NCBI GenBank assembly: GCA_020543525.1
Contig: JAHYIO010000033.1
Location: forward strand, 2,294,001 to 2,358,000
Direction: 5' to 3'
DNA from: Coriolopsis trogii
Lineage: Eukaryota > Basidiomycota > Agaricomycetes > Polyporales > Polyporaceae
DNA length: 64,000 nucleotides
Shown piece after piece: positions 46,760 to 59,100 of the stretch. Position 1 is the first letter of the stretch; the number at the start of each line of letters is the position of its first letter. The translations under genes were made by a program, and so were the position numbers. The notes below the pieces were generated by a model. That model was given only the letters and a program-made list of their open reading frames with translations, was not told the DNA's origin and made no database searches.

Positions 46760-49700
46760 TCACTGGATGATCTCCTCCTCAGCATCGCTCGCCATCGTCC
46801 TCCGCGACAGCTCCGACACCCGACTGATACTGCTCCTCTTGCTCATCGTCCGCGACCCCGCGCGCTTCAACCCCGTCGCGCCCCCATTCGCGCTCCCGAA
46901 CCCGTTCGAGCCCGCCGGCGGCGACCCAGGCGAGCTCGGCCGGCCCACGAGCGACTGGCGGTACGGACTGCTGCTCGCGCCCGACCCCGCGGCGCGCGGA
47001 CCACGCGCGAGCCCGCGCGGGCCCCGGAGGCGGGTGTCCGTCGGCGTCGTCGCCGTTGGGGTCTGCGACGGGGGCGTGGCCGTCTTCGTAGGGGAGGGGC
47101 TGCGGGAGCCCGAGGGGGGCGTGCCCATCCGGGGGGTGCCCGTGCGGCGGAGGGGCGGGATGGCTGTGGGTGGGGGAGTCGGGGAGGGCGACGCGGCCTC
47201 GTCGTCGAACGAGGGCTCCGCGAAGTGTGCCGGGCGGGGCGGTGGGGGAGGGCTCGCTGGCTCGGGGGGCGGCTCCTTGAACAGGGGGCGCGGCGGGGTG
47301 TCGTCCGTCTCCGGAGGGGGCTCTTTGAACGTCGGGCGCACGGGGACGTCGTCTTGGGTCGGCATTGCGGGCGGAGGCGGGATGTTCTTAGGCAGAGGCG
47401 GTGGGGGCGGGATGTTGCTGAAGTCGGGCACCGACCTGTTGTCGGCGATCTGAATGTCTCCTGGCTCAGGGGCCGGCGGGGGTGGGATAGCAGACAGCTC
47501 CTCAGGCTCCGAAGTGAAAGACTGCGGCTCGTCTGACATGCCTTCCGGCTCATCAGTGAAGTGCGGGGTGTCCTCAGGGACCTGCGACAGGCTACCCGGG
47601 CCACGAGCACCGTTGGCGGCTTGCGTCGGGGTTACGACATGAGGAATTGGGGGAACTGGGGGAGGCTTGTTGCCAGTGACCTTGATACCGCGTTGAGCGA
47701 GCTGCTGCGCGTGGAGTTCTTTGAGGTCTGCGCCAGCTGAGATGCGCGACCTGGACATGCGCATGTCAACTGGGCGGGTCCGACGGCGAACGGGCACCTT
47801 GCGATCTGATTCGCGCTTCTTTTTGAGGATCGCAGGAGGGAGTATCGCGTCGTACTTCTGGAGTAGCTCCATGAAGAGGACTAGCGTTCAAATTAGTCAC
47901 CAACAGCGTGTCACATATGTAGAGTTTGTACGCACGGGTGGGATGACGGTCTTGAATCGAGAACTCGTTCTCCTGTCTGGGTCGCAGAATAGCTGCATGA
48001 TACCTGTCAGTGCGCCGTGTCTGATCTGACATCATCTGGACTTACTCCGACCCATGCTCAAGGCCAACTTCGTGATATAAACTTCATTTGGCTCCGTCTC
48101 ACCCTCAGAAGTCGACGCAATCAATCTGTGTCCGGGTTAGCCCCATAGTCATGACTTCCCGCATACTGTCGACTTACTCCTTGAGATGCTTGATCAAGGT
48201 GTCCAACACAATTAGGTGCACCTTCGGAAGCTTCTGCAGGGCGGACTGAAGCTCCTGAATGTGCTGCTCATCGGAAGCCTTGAGAGCGTCCTGACCACCG
48301 CCGACAGTGGGATACAGCTTGCGCATCTCGTCCCAGCCCTCGTACATGCACAGCGGCGGATCGAGCTCCAAAGCCCATAGTTTGACGCCACTCGCGAGAA
48401 CAGGTGCATCGTATTTCTGCAACAGGTTGTGGGGAATTTCTTCCTCCGGGGGCACGGCGTTCAGGGTCTCACGGAGATGGTGAACCGCCGGAAGAGGAAC
48501 CTCGTAAATCCATGTCTTGCGCCTCTCTGTATGATAAATCGTTGAGTAATAAGCACACAACCAGACGAGATGGCGCACATACCCATGTCATTCGGGAGCG
48601 TGGCATAGGCCTCTACGAGAGCGGCAAGGAGAGAGTTCAAGACGGGAGGGATCTCTTCCTTCTTCTCACCCGGACTAGTAACGTTCCAGTATGCACTGTC
48701 CGCCCACCGGCGCAGGTCGATACCAAAGACGACGTCGGACTCATCGTGAGCGATCGACTCATACACCTGTGCGACAGGTCTGAATGGTCCAGTACGGGAC
48801 CGCTCAATCAGAACCTTCACGTCCTGCTCCGGCTGGAAAGCCGCGATGAGCGTATCGACCTTCTCGGTTGCCGCGCCGTAGTTCTTGGTGAGCTTCGCGA
48901 GAGAGGCGTGATACTGAGTGAGGACTGGTACAGGTCATATTCAACAACATGAGTTCGTGCAACCGAGGTTGTATGAAAAAAAAAAAACAACACTCACCCG
49001 TCTTCACAGCACGAAGCCTATCAAGCTCCCACTTCTGCAAGTTCTTCAGTGTCTCTTCGATGCGCTCCTCGAGACCGAGCCTTTGCCTATCGAGCTTGCG
49101 AACCGCGGTGCGGTACGCCGTGTCGGCAGCTTCGGCCTCACGGCGGGCACGCAAATGCGCAGGCTCCCCGCTGGCGAACGCCTTAGACACCAAACTCGCC
49201 AATCCGGTAGTACGGCCCGCAACGTTCTGAGCAAGAGGAGAAAGCCTCTGCTCGATCGGCGTCAGCACCTGAGCAGCGGCGACGGCCACGTTCTTGGCAG
49301 GCTCGTCAAAGGAAAACGCCTTCTGGCGGAACTGGTAGAACGCGTCGTCTGCGTTCTCGAAGTCGTTCCCGAGCTCGCCCAGTCTGCGGAGTAAGTTGTA
49401 TTTCTCGGTGAGGATCCGGGCTGCAACCTCGGCATGATCGAGATCTCCGTTGAACGCCTTCACGTTGTCCTTCAGCCAGCTCGCGAAGTCCTCCCCGGAG
49501 AAGCAGTCTTGATACTCGCCCAGCAGAGGGAAGCGAACCGGGCGGAGAGGCAGCTCAGACTTGGCCTTCTTCATCAATTCGGAAACTTCTGCGGGAGTCA
49601 TGGGCACTCCGGCGATGTCCAAGGGCGGTGGAGGAGGCGGAGGCACAGGATCCGTCTCGAGCCGGGGCGGTGTCGCCCTTGCAGGAGGCATATCGAGGGG

Positions 49701-50846
49701 TGGTGGGGACGCCAAACCAGACGGCGTGCTTCCTCCCGAACCTACATCAGAAGCACGTCCCTTGCCCTTGTCGAGCTTGGGAGTCTTCTCCTCCTCATCT
49801 GCGTCGAACTGAACTTCGGGCTTCGCAGGAACCGGCGGCGCGCCAGCCGCGGCGTTGAGCCTGAACTCCTTGAGCCGCGCGGTGATGCGCTCGGACATAG
49901 TTGCTTGCCGTTTGGGAGTACGTACGGCGGCTGGGTTTGCACCAAGGGGCTTGAGTTTCGGTGATGAGGTGTACTGGTCACCCACAGGGTGCGTTATGGG
50001 CGCAAACCGGGCGCTATTGGGGGAGCGTTTACGCGTCAGCGTCTGCACACCGACACCCAGAAGATAGGAAATGGACTCACTCGTCTTCAGCTTCATCTGC
50101 CTTACGAGTTTTCGTCAGGTAATCATTCTTCAGTCTCGTGACCTGTTGCAATGTTAGCGGAGTAAGTATGAGACAAGCCTCAATGTCTCACATCAGCCTG
50201 AGCCAGCTCGTAATTGTACATGTACGTATCGAGGATGATAGCCTTGCTCTCATGAAGACGGTCCTGGTAGACAATGGTCAGCATCTTGTAATAAACTACG
50301 TGAAGAGTCATTACTTTGTGACCAGCAGCCCATTTCTCGAATGGTTCTGCAACAGCTGTCTGGAGTTCCTTTGCCACGGCCTCATGAAGAAGACCCTGCG
50401 CGGCAGTCTCCTCGCGCATACCCTTGAAGGTCATAAGCAATGACGCGCCATCATCGACCTCGAAAGCAGAGTCTACGAGATATGATGAGAGAAAAGGATG
50501 AATGCAGACACGAATAACGTACTGGCAGGAGGATCAGCCTTTAATGTCGCACCAATGGTCAATTCTGCCGCGGCGCGTGTCTGCAGGCGAACGAAGCCTG
50601 TCAATACGCGGGGCACATGTTGCAGTAGACACAGTATGACTTACCCGAACGAACTGAGCAATCTCCGAGTTCTCTGCGATCCCCTATACGCCGGCAAGGT
50701 TCCCAGAATTCGTTTGATGATGCGGGAAGGGCTGAACACATTCGACGTACCTGCTCCAATTGTGCATATAGAACCTCCAGCCCCTTTCGATAGTCCTGTG
50801 ACCAGAAAGAGTTCGAGAAAGTAAGCGGCAGCGACAGGACGGCCAT
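46760..50846 (-). CDS. Rgd2/Rga8-type Rho GTPase-activating protein (F-BAR, DEP, RhoGAP)
   Basis: Twelve exons (50846-50751, 50683-50645, 50580-50523, 50472-50315, 50263-50192, 50142-50081, 50013-48998, 48924-48583, 48526-48178, 48125-48046, 47992-47936, 47880-46760) give 1,149 residues. An F-BAR domain starts at residue 8 (FSNSFWSQDYRKGLEVLYAQ) and continues through EKWAAGHKDRLHESKAIILD. A DEP domain (SGEDFASWLKDNV, AARILTEKYNLLRRLGELG) interrupts it. The RhoGAP-like domain spans about residues 580-790, ending HPTLLFMELLQKYDAILP. A 350-residue Pro-rich tail follows. The equivalent of the GIFRxSG arginine finger reads TWIYEVPLPAV, so no canonical Arg is visible. The protein likely shapes membrane and controls Rho/Cdc42 at growth sites. 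Confidence 0.9.
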
Positions 50847-51407
50847 GGTTGTCGCGGATGCGAGTGTATGATAGACGTGTCAATGGGTCGCCTCTAGATC
50901 AAATTCGCAGATGGGAGTATTGAGCCCTGAGAGGTCCTGAGCGAGGTAGGGGCGTCCAGGTCGGAGGCAAGAAATGTCAGTGTACGTGAGTGTTATAAGC
51001 ACTGGCTCGGGCCTGCGACCGGTGCCGCAGCGGGGTGAGGGTAACGCGCTGAGCTGGCGTGTGGTGATGTCGCCCGCAGGTATAGTCGGCGACGATGGTC
51101 GTGGTAATTGAGACAAACGTGCAGGAACGGTGCGGTGCAAGAGGCAAGGGTGGCACGGCGCTAAGACGCAGCCTTGTAACACCCGAGTGCGCCGTAGACA
51201 CCGCCTTCGATGAACCATCCAATACTGGACCCGGACCGCTCTCCTGTCAACGCACAACTCCAAGCGATCTCCGCCGCACGTACTGCATCATCACTATTCG
51301 ACTGTTGGGACGTGTTCAACCATTGTGTGGGGCGGTCCCGAGCCACCAAGCCTCGCTGGTAGCATTAAGGGAAGAGAGGTTGTCCAGAAGTATTAATATC
51401 TGCATTA
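50847..51407. other. intergenic region, promoter of the RhoGAP gene
   Basis: Both flanking genes are on the minus strand. This 561-nt gap holds the RhoGAP promoter and the 3' end of mL44. No motif was seen. Confidence 0.4.
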
Positions 51408-52788
51408 CTATACGTAGTCATCTAAATCATCCTCCACAGCCCTCGAGCGAGCTCCTGGGACTCGCGTGCCTGCCCTACCCGCGCTGCCATAGAGAACCTC
51501 GGAATCGCCGAGGGTCACCGGCGAGTACGCGCTCTCAGCACCCACAGCATCGAACACGTTCCCTGGCACATCAGGGAATGTTGACGTGGGCAGCTGCAAG
51601 AGATGTGGTGGCTGTCGCGTCAAATAGAGTCTCAACAATGAGTCCTCCGCCGCCTGATTTATACCAATCATTAGTACACCATTGACACCATGACGAGTAC
51701 AGCAAAGTCACGCACCCGGTACTCAGCCATTTTCAACGAGCTACCAAAACCCTCGCCGAGCTTGTCCGCCCCTGAAAAGATGCCGACCACGAATACAGGC
51801 GAATTCGAGTATCGACCCGTCTCTTTCAGCAGTCTGTAATATATGCGTCAATCCCACCGCACGCGAGTCCAGCACCTAATGCACACCCGCCCCTGATGAT
51901 CTTTAGCGTGTCCAAGACGTGTTCACCACACGTTAAGACACGCTTCCCATCCTCTTACACAAAAATGGGCATAGGAGGTCACTAGACACATACCTCGAGA
52001 CTGGTCTCTCCCGTCCGTACTTCGCGACCGTCTCCAGAAGGGTCTGCTTGGGGTCCCGGAATTTGATCATCCCCCGCAGGTCAACGTCCCGGTTCAAGAA
52101 GAACTTCTCTACAAATCTCCGTGCCGAGCGCAGTGACCGGTATTGGTACACGAGAGCGGTGAGCGCTCTTGGTACCGATGCCAGCGCGTCGGCATGGAGG
52201 ACGGTGCTCTGCGTCGTGGCAGATGACTGGTAATACTGCGTTTAGGACGCGACATGAGAAGGACACGGTGTGAACGGCACTCACAGTCCGGTACCAACGC
52301 AGAAGGGGAGTCGCGCCCATCTCACGCGCAAGGTTCGCGCAGGTCGTCGGACCAACGTGTGCACTGATAGCGGCCTTCAACACGCGGGTCGGAAGGTGCG
52401 GGTAGGAAGAATTGACATATTCCGTCGCAAACAGTCCGAGGAGAGAGTTGCCCAGAGTGGCTAGAGAAGCATTGGTGGCAGGTAGAGGTTGGTTGGGATG
52501 TTGCTGGCTATGTAAATGGACAAACGACGGGTGTGTACAGGCTTGTTGAATCACGTCCGTTGATGGAACCACACTAGCCAGACCTATCCGGTGCGCGAAA
52601 GCAGCAAGAGTAGAGCTCGGCGGAGGTTGTGACGCGGCCCAGGACTGTGCGTCGAAGACAGCAGGAGGAGCCCCGGCCCTGCCAGCGGAGAGTAGAGAGG
52701 TTTTTGGAGGAAGAGCTTTTAGGTGTTGAGAGGAGACATGGGCGAGCTTTGAAGCTGTTGCCACCACCTTGCGTTGCGCATAGCCCAT
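51408..52788 (-). CDS. mitochondrial large-subunit ribosomal protein mL44 (MRPL3-like)
   Basis: Four exons (52788-52285, 52226-51994, 51833-51716, 51653-51408) give 366 residues. The first in-frame ATG is at 52788; a short Lys/Arg/Ala-rich leader (MGYAQRKVVATASKLAHV) fits mitochondrial import. The RNase III-like fold is clear: LATLGNSLLGLFATEYVNSS, YPHLPTRVLKAAISAHVGPT and CANLAREMGATPLLRWYR, with the acidic catalytic residues of true RNase III replaced. A double-stranded-RNA-binding-like part follows (MIKFRDPKQTLLETVAKYGR, FVVGIFSGADKLGEGFGSS, AAEDSLLRLYLTR). This is the structure of yeast MrpL3/mL44, part of the mitoribosome central region. Introns are in agreement throughout. Confidence 0.92.
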
Positions 52789-53377
52789 GAGTGAATGTCG
52801 TCCTCCGCCAGCACGCGCTCTGTGAGGGACACGGTCCAAATTTTGGATCAAGTCCTAGACGTAGCGGACCCCTGACACCCCGGCGTGTGCCGGCGCGCTC
52901 CTTCCTCATGCGCGAACGCTGAAGACTTGACTTGTAATTGCCATGCATCGTGATCGTACTCAACACCTCTGACCCATCCGAGACCTGCGAGGACCGTATG
53001 TTTCTCCCTAGAACAGCACTCTTCGCTGTATACCACTATGAAAGTCTAAACTTCGGCGCGCGACGCGAAGCAGCTCCGGCGTGTACCCCAGACTCAGAAA
53101 TAGCGCGAATGCGTTCCGTTCTCGCGCAACTGAGGGTCCTAGTAATTGTACCATATCTTGTCTCTGAACATACATGTCTTTCAACGATAGCCTGCTAAAC
53201 TGACTTCCGGATAACAGCCACCTACAATTCGTCAGCGTCGATTTCCCCACCACATGTACCACGCGCACTCCTAGATAACTGCGCGGGAGTGCGTAGCGCC
53301 GATTCCGTGCTTCCCTTCCAGTGACCTCATATAAATTGGTTGGTTCGCACCTCCCACCAACTCTGTCCTTGACCCCC
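52789..53377. promoter_or_regulatory. divergent promoter region
   Basis: These 589 nt separate the divergent mL44 and second M20 peptidase genes. No clear core element was seen, apart from CATATAAATT just before the M20 gene at about 53328. Confidence 0.4.
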
Positions 53378-55730
53378 ATGTCTTCCTCCAAGGACTATGC
53401 TCTCCTTCCTTCCACCAACGACGCTGGACTCCCCGAAAAGCGGAGTACCGGCAAATCCGCTAGGTGGCATGTCCTCCGCGCTCTGCTCTTGGGTGTGTCC
53501 GTCTGGGTCTGCCTGAACGCACTCGGTCTTGCGCCTGTGCCTGCATGCGTCACGGACGCTCTCGTATCGGACGACTGGAGGGCGGATGAGCAATGCCCGC
53601 AGGTCTCTGCTGTTGTCCCGAGCAAAAACGCGGAACTTTGGAACTCGGTGGGAGAGGCTATTGGCACGGACGCGTTTAAGGCGCGTGCGGTTGAATGGCT
53701 TGGAGGAGCTGTCCGGGTTCCGTGAGTGTAACTTCCTCTATATAGCAGAGTATACGGCCTCTTTGGCTAAGATGTGCCTATGCATCAAAGTTTGGCATTC
53801 ACTGACGAATGCGTTCACCGAACAGAACGCAATCCTTTGACAAGATGGGGCCAGTGGGTCAGGATCCCCGGTGGGAAGTTATGCAACCCTTCCACGATTA
53901 CTTACTGAAGGCTTTCCCACTGATGTAAGTCTTTCAAGCTCTCCTTGCTTGGAGGACTTGATGTAATGCCTTATACATCCATGCAGCCACACGACACTTG
54001 AGCTCACAAAAGTCAATACATATGGCTTGGTATACGTTTGGAAAGGCTCGGATACGTCCCTGAAGCCATTGTTACTCGCCGCGCATCAAGGCGAGAATGA
54101 CCTTCGTCATTGACTAGCACCCGCGTATTGACGCCAAGCTTGGGATTCTAGATGTGGTACCGGTCAACCCGGATACCGTCGGCGAATGGACGCATCCACC
54201 CTTTTCAGGTCACTTTGATGGTGAACGCATCTGGGGCCGTGGTAGCTCCGATGACAAGAGTGGTTTGATTGGGATCATGTCGACCATTGAGTCGTTGCTC
54301 GAACGTAACTTCCAACCGACGCGTGGAGTGGTTCTCGCTTTCGGTTTCGATGAGGAGACGAGCGGCTTGCACGTACGTATCAATTGATCTATGCGGAAAT
54401 CATAACTCACATTCTCAGTAGGGTGCCTCGGCCATTAGCAAATATCTTGTCAAGACGTACGGCGAGAACGCGTTCCTCATGCTCGTCGATGAAGGAGGTT
54501 CGTTGACCTCGATTGCAGCGTTGATAGGGCTAATAAAAACATCACGTAGGAGGATTTGCCCAAGAGTATGATGGCGTCATTGCAACCCCCGGCATAGCGG
54601 AGAAGGGCTACCTGGATGTTCGCGTCGAAGTGACTTCTCCTGGAGGGCACTCGAGTGTTCCTCCTTCTCACACTGTGAGTGAACCGCAGGGCCGGAAGAC
54701 AAATCGCTTATATGTTGCATCCACAGACGATTGGCATTCTGTCGCAACTTCTCGTCCACTACGAGGCGAATCCTTACGAAGCGCGACTCGCTCGCGGCAC
54801 GCCGATGTACTGGAAGTCGCAATGCCTCGCCGCCCACGCCCCAGGTCTTCCCCACAAGCTCCGCAAAGCGCTCAAGAAGTCTGTCAAGTCTGATCATGCC
54901 CTCAAGGAAGCGCAGAAGGAATTATTCAAGAGCAAGTCTTTCCGAGCGCTCGTTGGCACAACGCAAGCTATCGACCTAATAAACGGCGGCGTGAAGACGA
55001 ACGCACTCCCTGAGCAGGCCTGGGCCGTTGTCAACCATCGTATCGCGACTGATAGGTACGTCCTCCTGTCCATCTTTGTGACGCGTTCTCTGACTAGGCG
55101 GTAGCTCGGTTGACGCTGTCAAGGCACATGACACCGCGCTCTTGAAATCTCTCGCACAGGAGTTCAATCTCTCGTACACCGCGTTCGGTTCGCAAGTTAC
55201 CGAAAAGGGTGCTCCTGCGTATGGTACATTGACCATCAGTGACGCCTGGGGTGCTGCCCTTGAACCTGCTCCAATCAGCCCCATCGACGCGCCGGAGTAT
55301 GCTCTTCTCTCGGGAACTATCAAGGCGACCTACAACGCTCATCGTAGCCTCGATGATGATAAGAGCATCGTCGTCGCCCCGGGGATTATGTCTGGCAACA
55401 CTGGTACGTAACCTCATCAACAATTCAGAGCCAAATGTCCAGAGGGCGGCTGCTGACGGGGATCCCGGACCTGCTGCACAGACACGCGTTATTACTGGGC
55501 GCTCACACCGCACATCTACCGTTACAACCACCACAACTCCGGGAACGGCACGGCGTTGAGCAACGGAGTGCACACGATCAACGAATGTGAGTAGGGCTCA
55601 CGGCTATGTGCTCTCTCGAAACTAACCAGTGCCTGTTTCATTCTCTCCAGTCATCTATGCGGAGGGATTCCTCGAGATGATCAGATTCTTCACTACGTTG
55701 ATCCTGAATGCCGATGAGTTTGCGGCGTGA
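53378..55730 (+). CDS. carboxypeptidase S-like M20 metallopeptidase (copy 2)
   Basis: Ten exons (53378-53721, 53826-53924, 53987-54090, 54152-54372, 54422-54497, 54550-54674, 54727-55055, 55105-55403, 55482-55586, 55651-55730) encode 593 residues. A membrane segment near residues 34-52 (ALLLGVSVWVCLNALGL) follows a short cytosolic tail. Metal-site motifs are AAHQDVVP, GRGSSDDKSG, GFDEETSG and LVDEGG; GGHSSVPPSHT and NALPEQAWAVVNHRI also match copy 1. Intron 3 begins GCGAGA, a GC donor where copy 1 has GT. The intron before GFAQEYD has a TAGGAG tandem acceptor. Copies 1 and 2 share most intron positions, though two introns of copy 1 are absent here. Likely a vacuolar dipeptide carboxypeptidase. 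Confidence 0.93.
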
Positions 55731-56193
55731 TGCCCGAAAGTAGGATCACTTGGTCAGCAAGTAACTGGCTATTGCTGTGTAAGAAGTTCTGGTAGTACCG
55801 CCTCCTTGACATGAGTTGAATGGTGTATTTCGGCGACTGGTCTATCCATATTCTTGAGAGTGAAACAATACTACAGCGATTGGAACCATGTCATACAGCC
55901 TTGATTCTCGGGCTGTGCATGATCCGAGAGGTGAATGAGAAGTCAGATACGCGGACGATGTCCGTTCCAGGGCGTGACCCGGGGTGGAGTAAGGAGGTGT
56001 GACACGCTGCCACGTGGGAGGGTGTCACAGGGGGAGCTGTAGCGAAATTGGAGTTTCGACGCTCACGTCCACTGCTCCGGCGAGACTGAAGTCGTTTCCG
56101 TCTGCTATACCCTCTGGCTACCCACTCACGCTCCCTGCACCCCGACGCCCGCACACTGCCCGCCAGCCGTCCACGAGCGGTGTCGATGCAGCC
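55731..56193. other. intergenic region, promoter of the LIM-RhoGAP gene
   Basis: This 463-nt spacer lies between two plus-strand genes. The last 180 nt are CT-rich and open in frame with the next gene, as in a leader. No other signal was seen. Confidence 0.4.
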
Positions 56194-59100
56194 ATGAGCG
56201 GGCACGACCACCAGAACAAGCAGTCCATCTCCTCCCAATCCTCCAACGACTCCGCGTCCCTCGCCTACATGGCCTTCGAGGACCCAAGCCATGATCACGA
56301 CCCTCCCCGTTCCGCAGCTCCCAACGGCACACACCCGTCATCTCCTCGCATGGACCATACTCCTTCAGATCGCTCAGGCGTCCCCGTGAGAGCATCTACC
56401 CTCGGTACCCCGTACGACCTCGATCAGCGCAAGCACCGAGCGGACGACGACCACCCCCATGCCCGCAGCGAGGACCTGAACCATTCCTCGTCCTGGGCTT
56501 CAAGCGACGCTCAGCATGCTGATCGCGGTGTCTCTCATTCCCCCGCTCCCCCCTACGCTGCCTCTAGCCGGCCAGGCACCCCAGGCAGCTCCCATCACCT
56601 CCCCCATACCCACCCATCCTACGATCAGTCGGAAGTCCCTCGCCGCCCTCGGAGCGCACACTCAGACTCGTCGCTCAACTCTGCGGATTCATCGACACCG
56701 GGAGGCAGCCAGGTCGGGGGTACGTCGACGACGCACACCAGCACAAGCGTCGCTTCTACGTAAGTCGCCCTTGTTTCCCTGACCTAATATCACGTCTCCC
56801 CTTTCCGTTCCTGCTTCTGCTCCCGCCACTCTCTGTCCTATTCTGTGATTGTGCGGTGGTGATGGCTTGCTCCGCGCATGCGGTGGACATAGGGCCCTTC
56901 CGTTTGAGACCGGAGTTAGGGTCTCCTGGCTTCGGTGGAACGCTGGCGGGCTTGTTTCCTGTGCTCGCGTGTTGCGTGGGGAGCACATACGTCTATATAC
57001 GCTGGCCAAGCGGCCGATGCGGGTCCCAAGACATATAACGCTTGGGATGATGGCCGCATCTTCCCCTTGGTTGTCGCCCACGAAGGCATGCGATTAGGCG
57101 GTTTTGCAGGATGCGACAGGGGACGCTCCCTGTGGGACGTTGTCTCGCAGTTGGAGCTTCTCCGTCAGGGTCCTGCTGTCGTGTGCCTGATGTTGCCTTG
57201 CTCAAGCGCACCTCAGGAAATTGAGAGGGTCTCATCGGTCCGACTCATATACCACGAGCTGAGGGCGCCTGCCCGAGTAGGTCAAGACACGGGTTAGAGA
57301 CATCGCAAAGGAGCAATCTGCGCCTCGGCATCGGGCTGAGTGTATCATATTGGACATAACCTGTCTGCTTAGGCCTGAGACGCCCACCACGAGGTCACTT
57401 CGCTCGACCTCGGAGCGCGTTGTAAGGGTCCCTGCAACGACGCCGAGAAGGCATACGAGTTTGGATTGCCTCTCTCTCGATGCATTTTCGGTCCACGGCT
57501 GCTTGACCGAGTTGCGCCAGCGAAAGTTCACGAGCTCCGGCCTGTGGCACAATAGTCACCGTGGTCCTTGATCTTCATTTACAGTGTCTAATCTTGTGGA
57601 TCTACTAGGCCATGTGCAGCATGTGGGAAAGCCATGCAAGGAGCGTTTGTCCGAGCCCTAGGCGCTGTTTACCACCTCCAATGTTTCAAGTGCATGGTAA
57701 GCATGGGCAACACAGTTATATGTCAACAGACAATCTAACATCGGTGCAGGACTGCGGTGTGGTCGTTGCGTCCAAGTTCTTCCCGATCGACGGCCAAGAC
57801 GGCAAGCAGCACCCATTATGCGAGCGCGATTACTTCCGGCGTCTGAACTTGATTTGCGCGAAGTGTGGGATGGCGTTGCGCGGGAGCTACATTACGGCTT
57901 GCAGTGAGTGCTTCCATTTGCTGGTGTTATCCTCGCTTCACGAAGGCGTGCATCAGATAAAAAGTTCCATGTCGAGCATTTCACGTGCTCGGTCTGTCCA
58001 ACGCTTTTTGGCCCGCAAGACTCGTATTACGAACACGAGGGGGATGTTTACTGTCACTTCCACTATTCGACAAGATACGCGACAAAATGTGCAGGTTGCA
58101 ATAGCGCTATCCTCAAGCAATTTGTCGAGATCAACCGGAATATGAGAGACGAGTGTTGGCATCCAGAGTGCTACATGATCAACAAGGTGCTTGATAGGGT
58201 GATGCGGGACCAGAATTCGTGCTAACTCCCCAAACGCCTTAGTTTTGGAATGTTAAGGTATCCTCTCGTCGACCAACAAGTTTACCACCGCCCGGGACGG
58301 AAGAAGGCGAGGGTAGCCAACCCGTCGAACCCCCATACGTAGAAGAAGAGCGCAAGGAGACCGCTGCTTCGCTGCGAGAGAAGCAGGTTCGGATGGAACA
58401 ACAGGTGTATCGGATATGGACGTAAGTCTCAGCCCCATAGTTTGCAATTACCCGTCTCACCTCTCCCAGTGTGCTCTCCGCTTTCGAGGAGTCTAGTGCC
58501 GCTTGCATTTCGGATATGTTGCGACAAGTCAGCAACGGGCAATACCTCGAGGCGATCCGAATGGCGGAGAAGTTCATCCTTCACGTCGAGGTTCTTTTTG
58601 CCACTATTGACGATCTGGAGTATCATTTCTCTCGGCTGAAGCTCAAAGGTCAGTCCCATAGCTGACTCCAGCGAGATGACCATAATTCACACAGTCGTAT
58701 GCATGTAGGAATGTCGCACGTTCGCGAGGCAAGAATGCTGTGCCGAAAGACTGTCGATCTCTTTACGCTCCTCTCGCACACGCAGGAGACTGGCGCGCGG
58801 CGAATGGGGATGACGCAGGAGTTGCTCGCGCTCGTGACAGGGCTGGCGCACTATCTCAAGATCCTCATTCGGATTGCGCTTACGGGTGCCCTGAAGCTCG
58901 AACGGGAGCAGGACGTACGGGAAGCAATTACGAACTTCCTGGACAAACTCCATATGCTCGCGATCCAGGGTGGGAACCCAACGGCGCGACGTATTATGAA
59001 GCGCGCGAATGGCGAGCTTATTCCGCAGAACGATTCTGGCAACGCTGGCACACAAGGAGTGACTTATGGGTTCAAGAGTCTTGCTCCGGAGCATGCAGGC

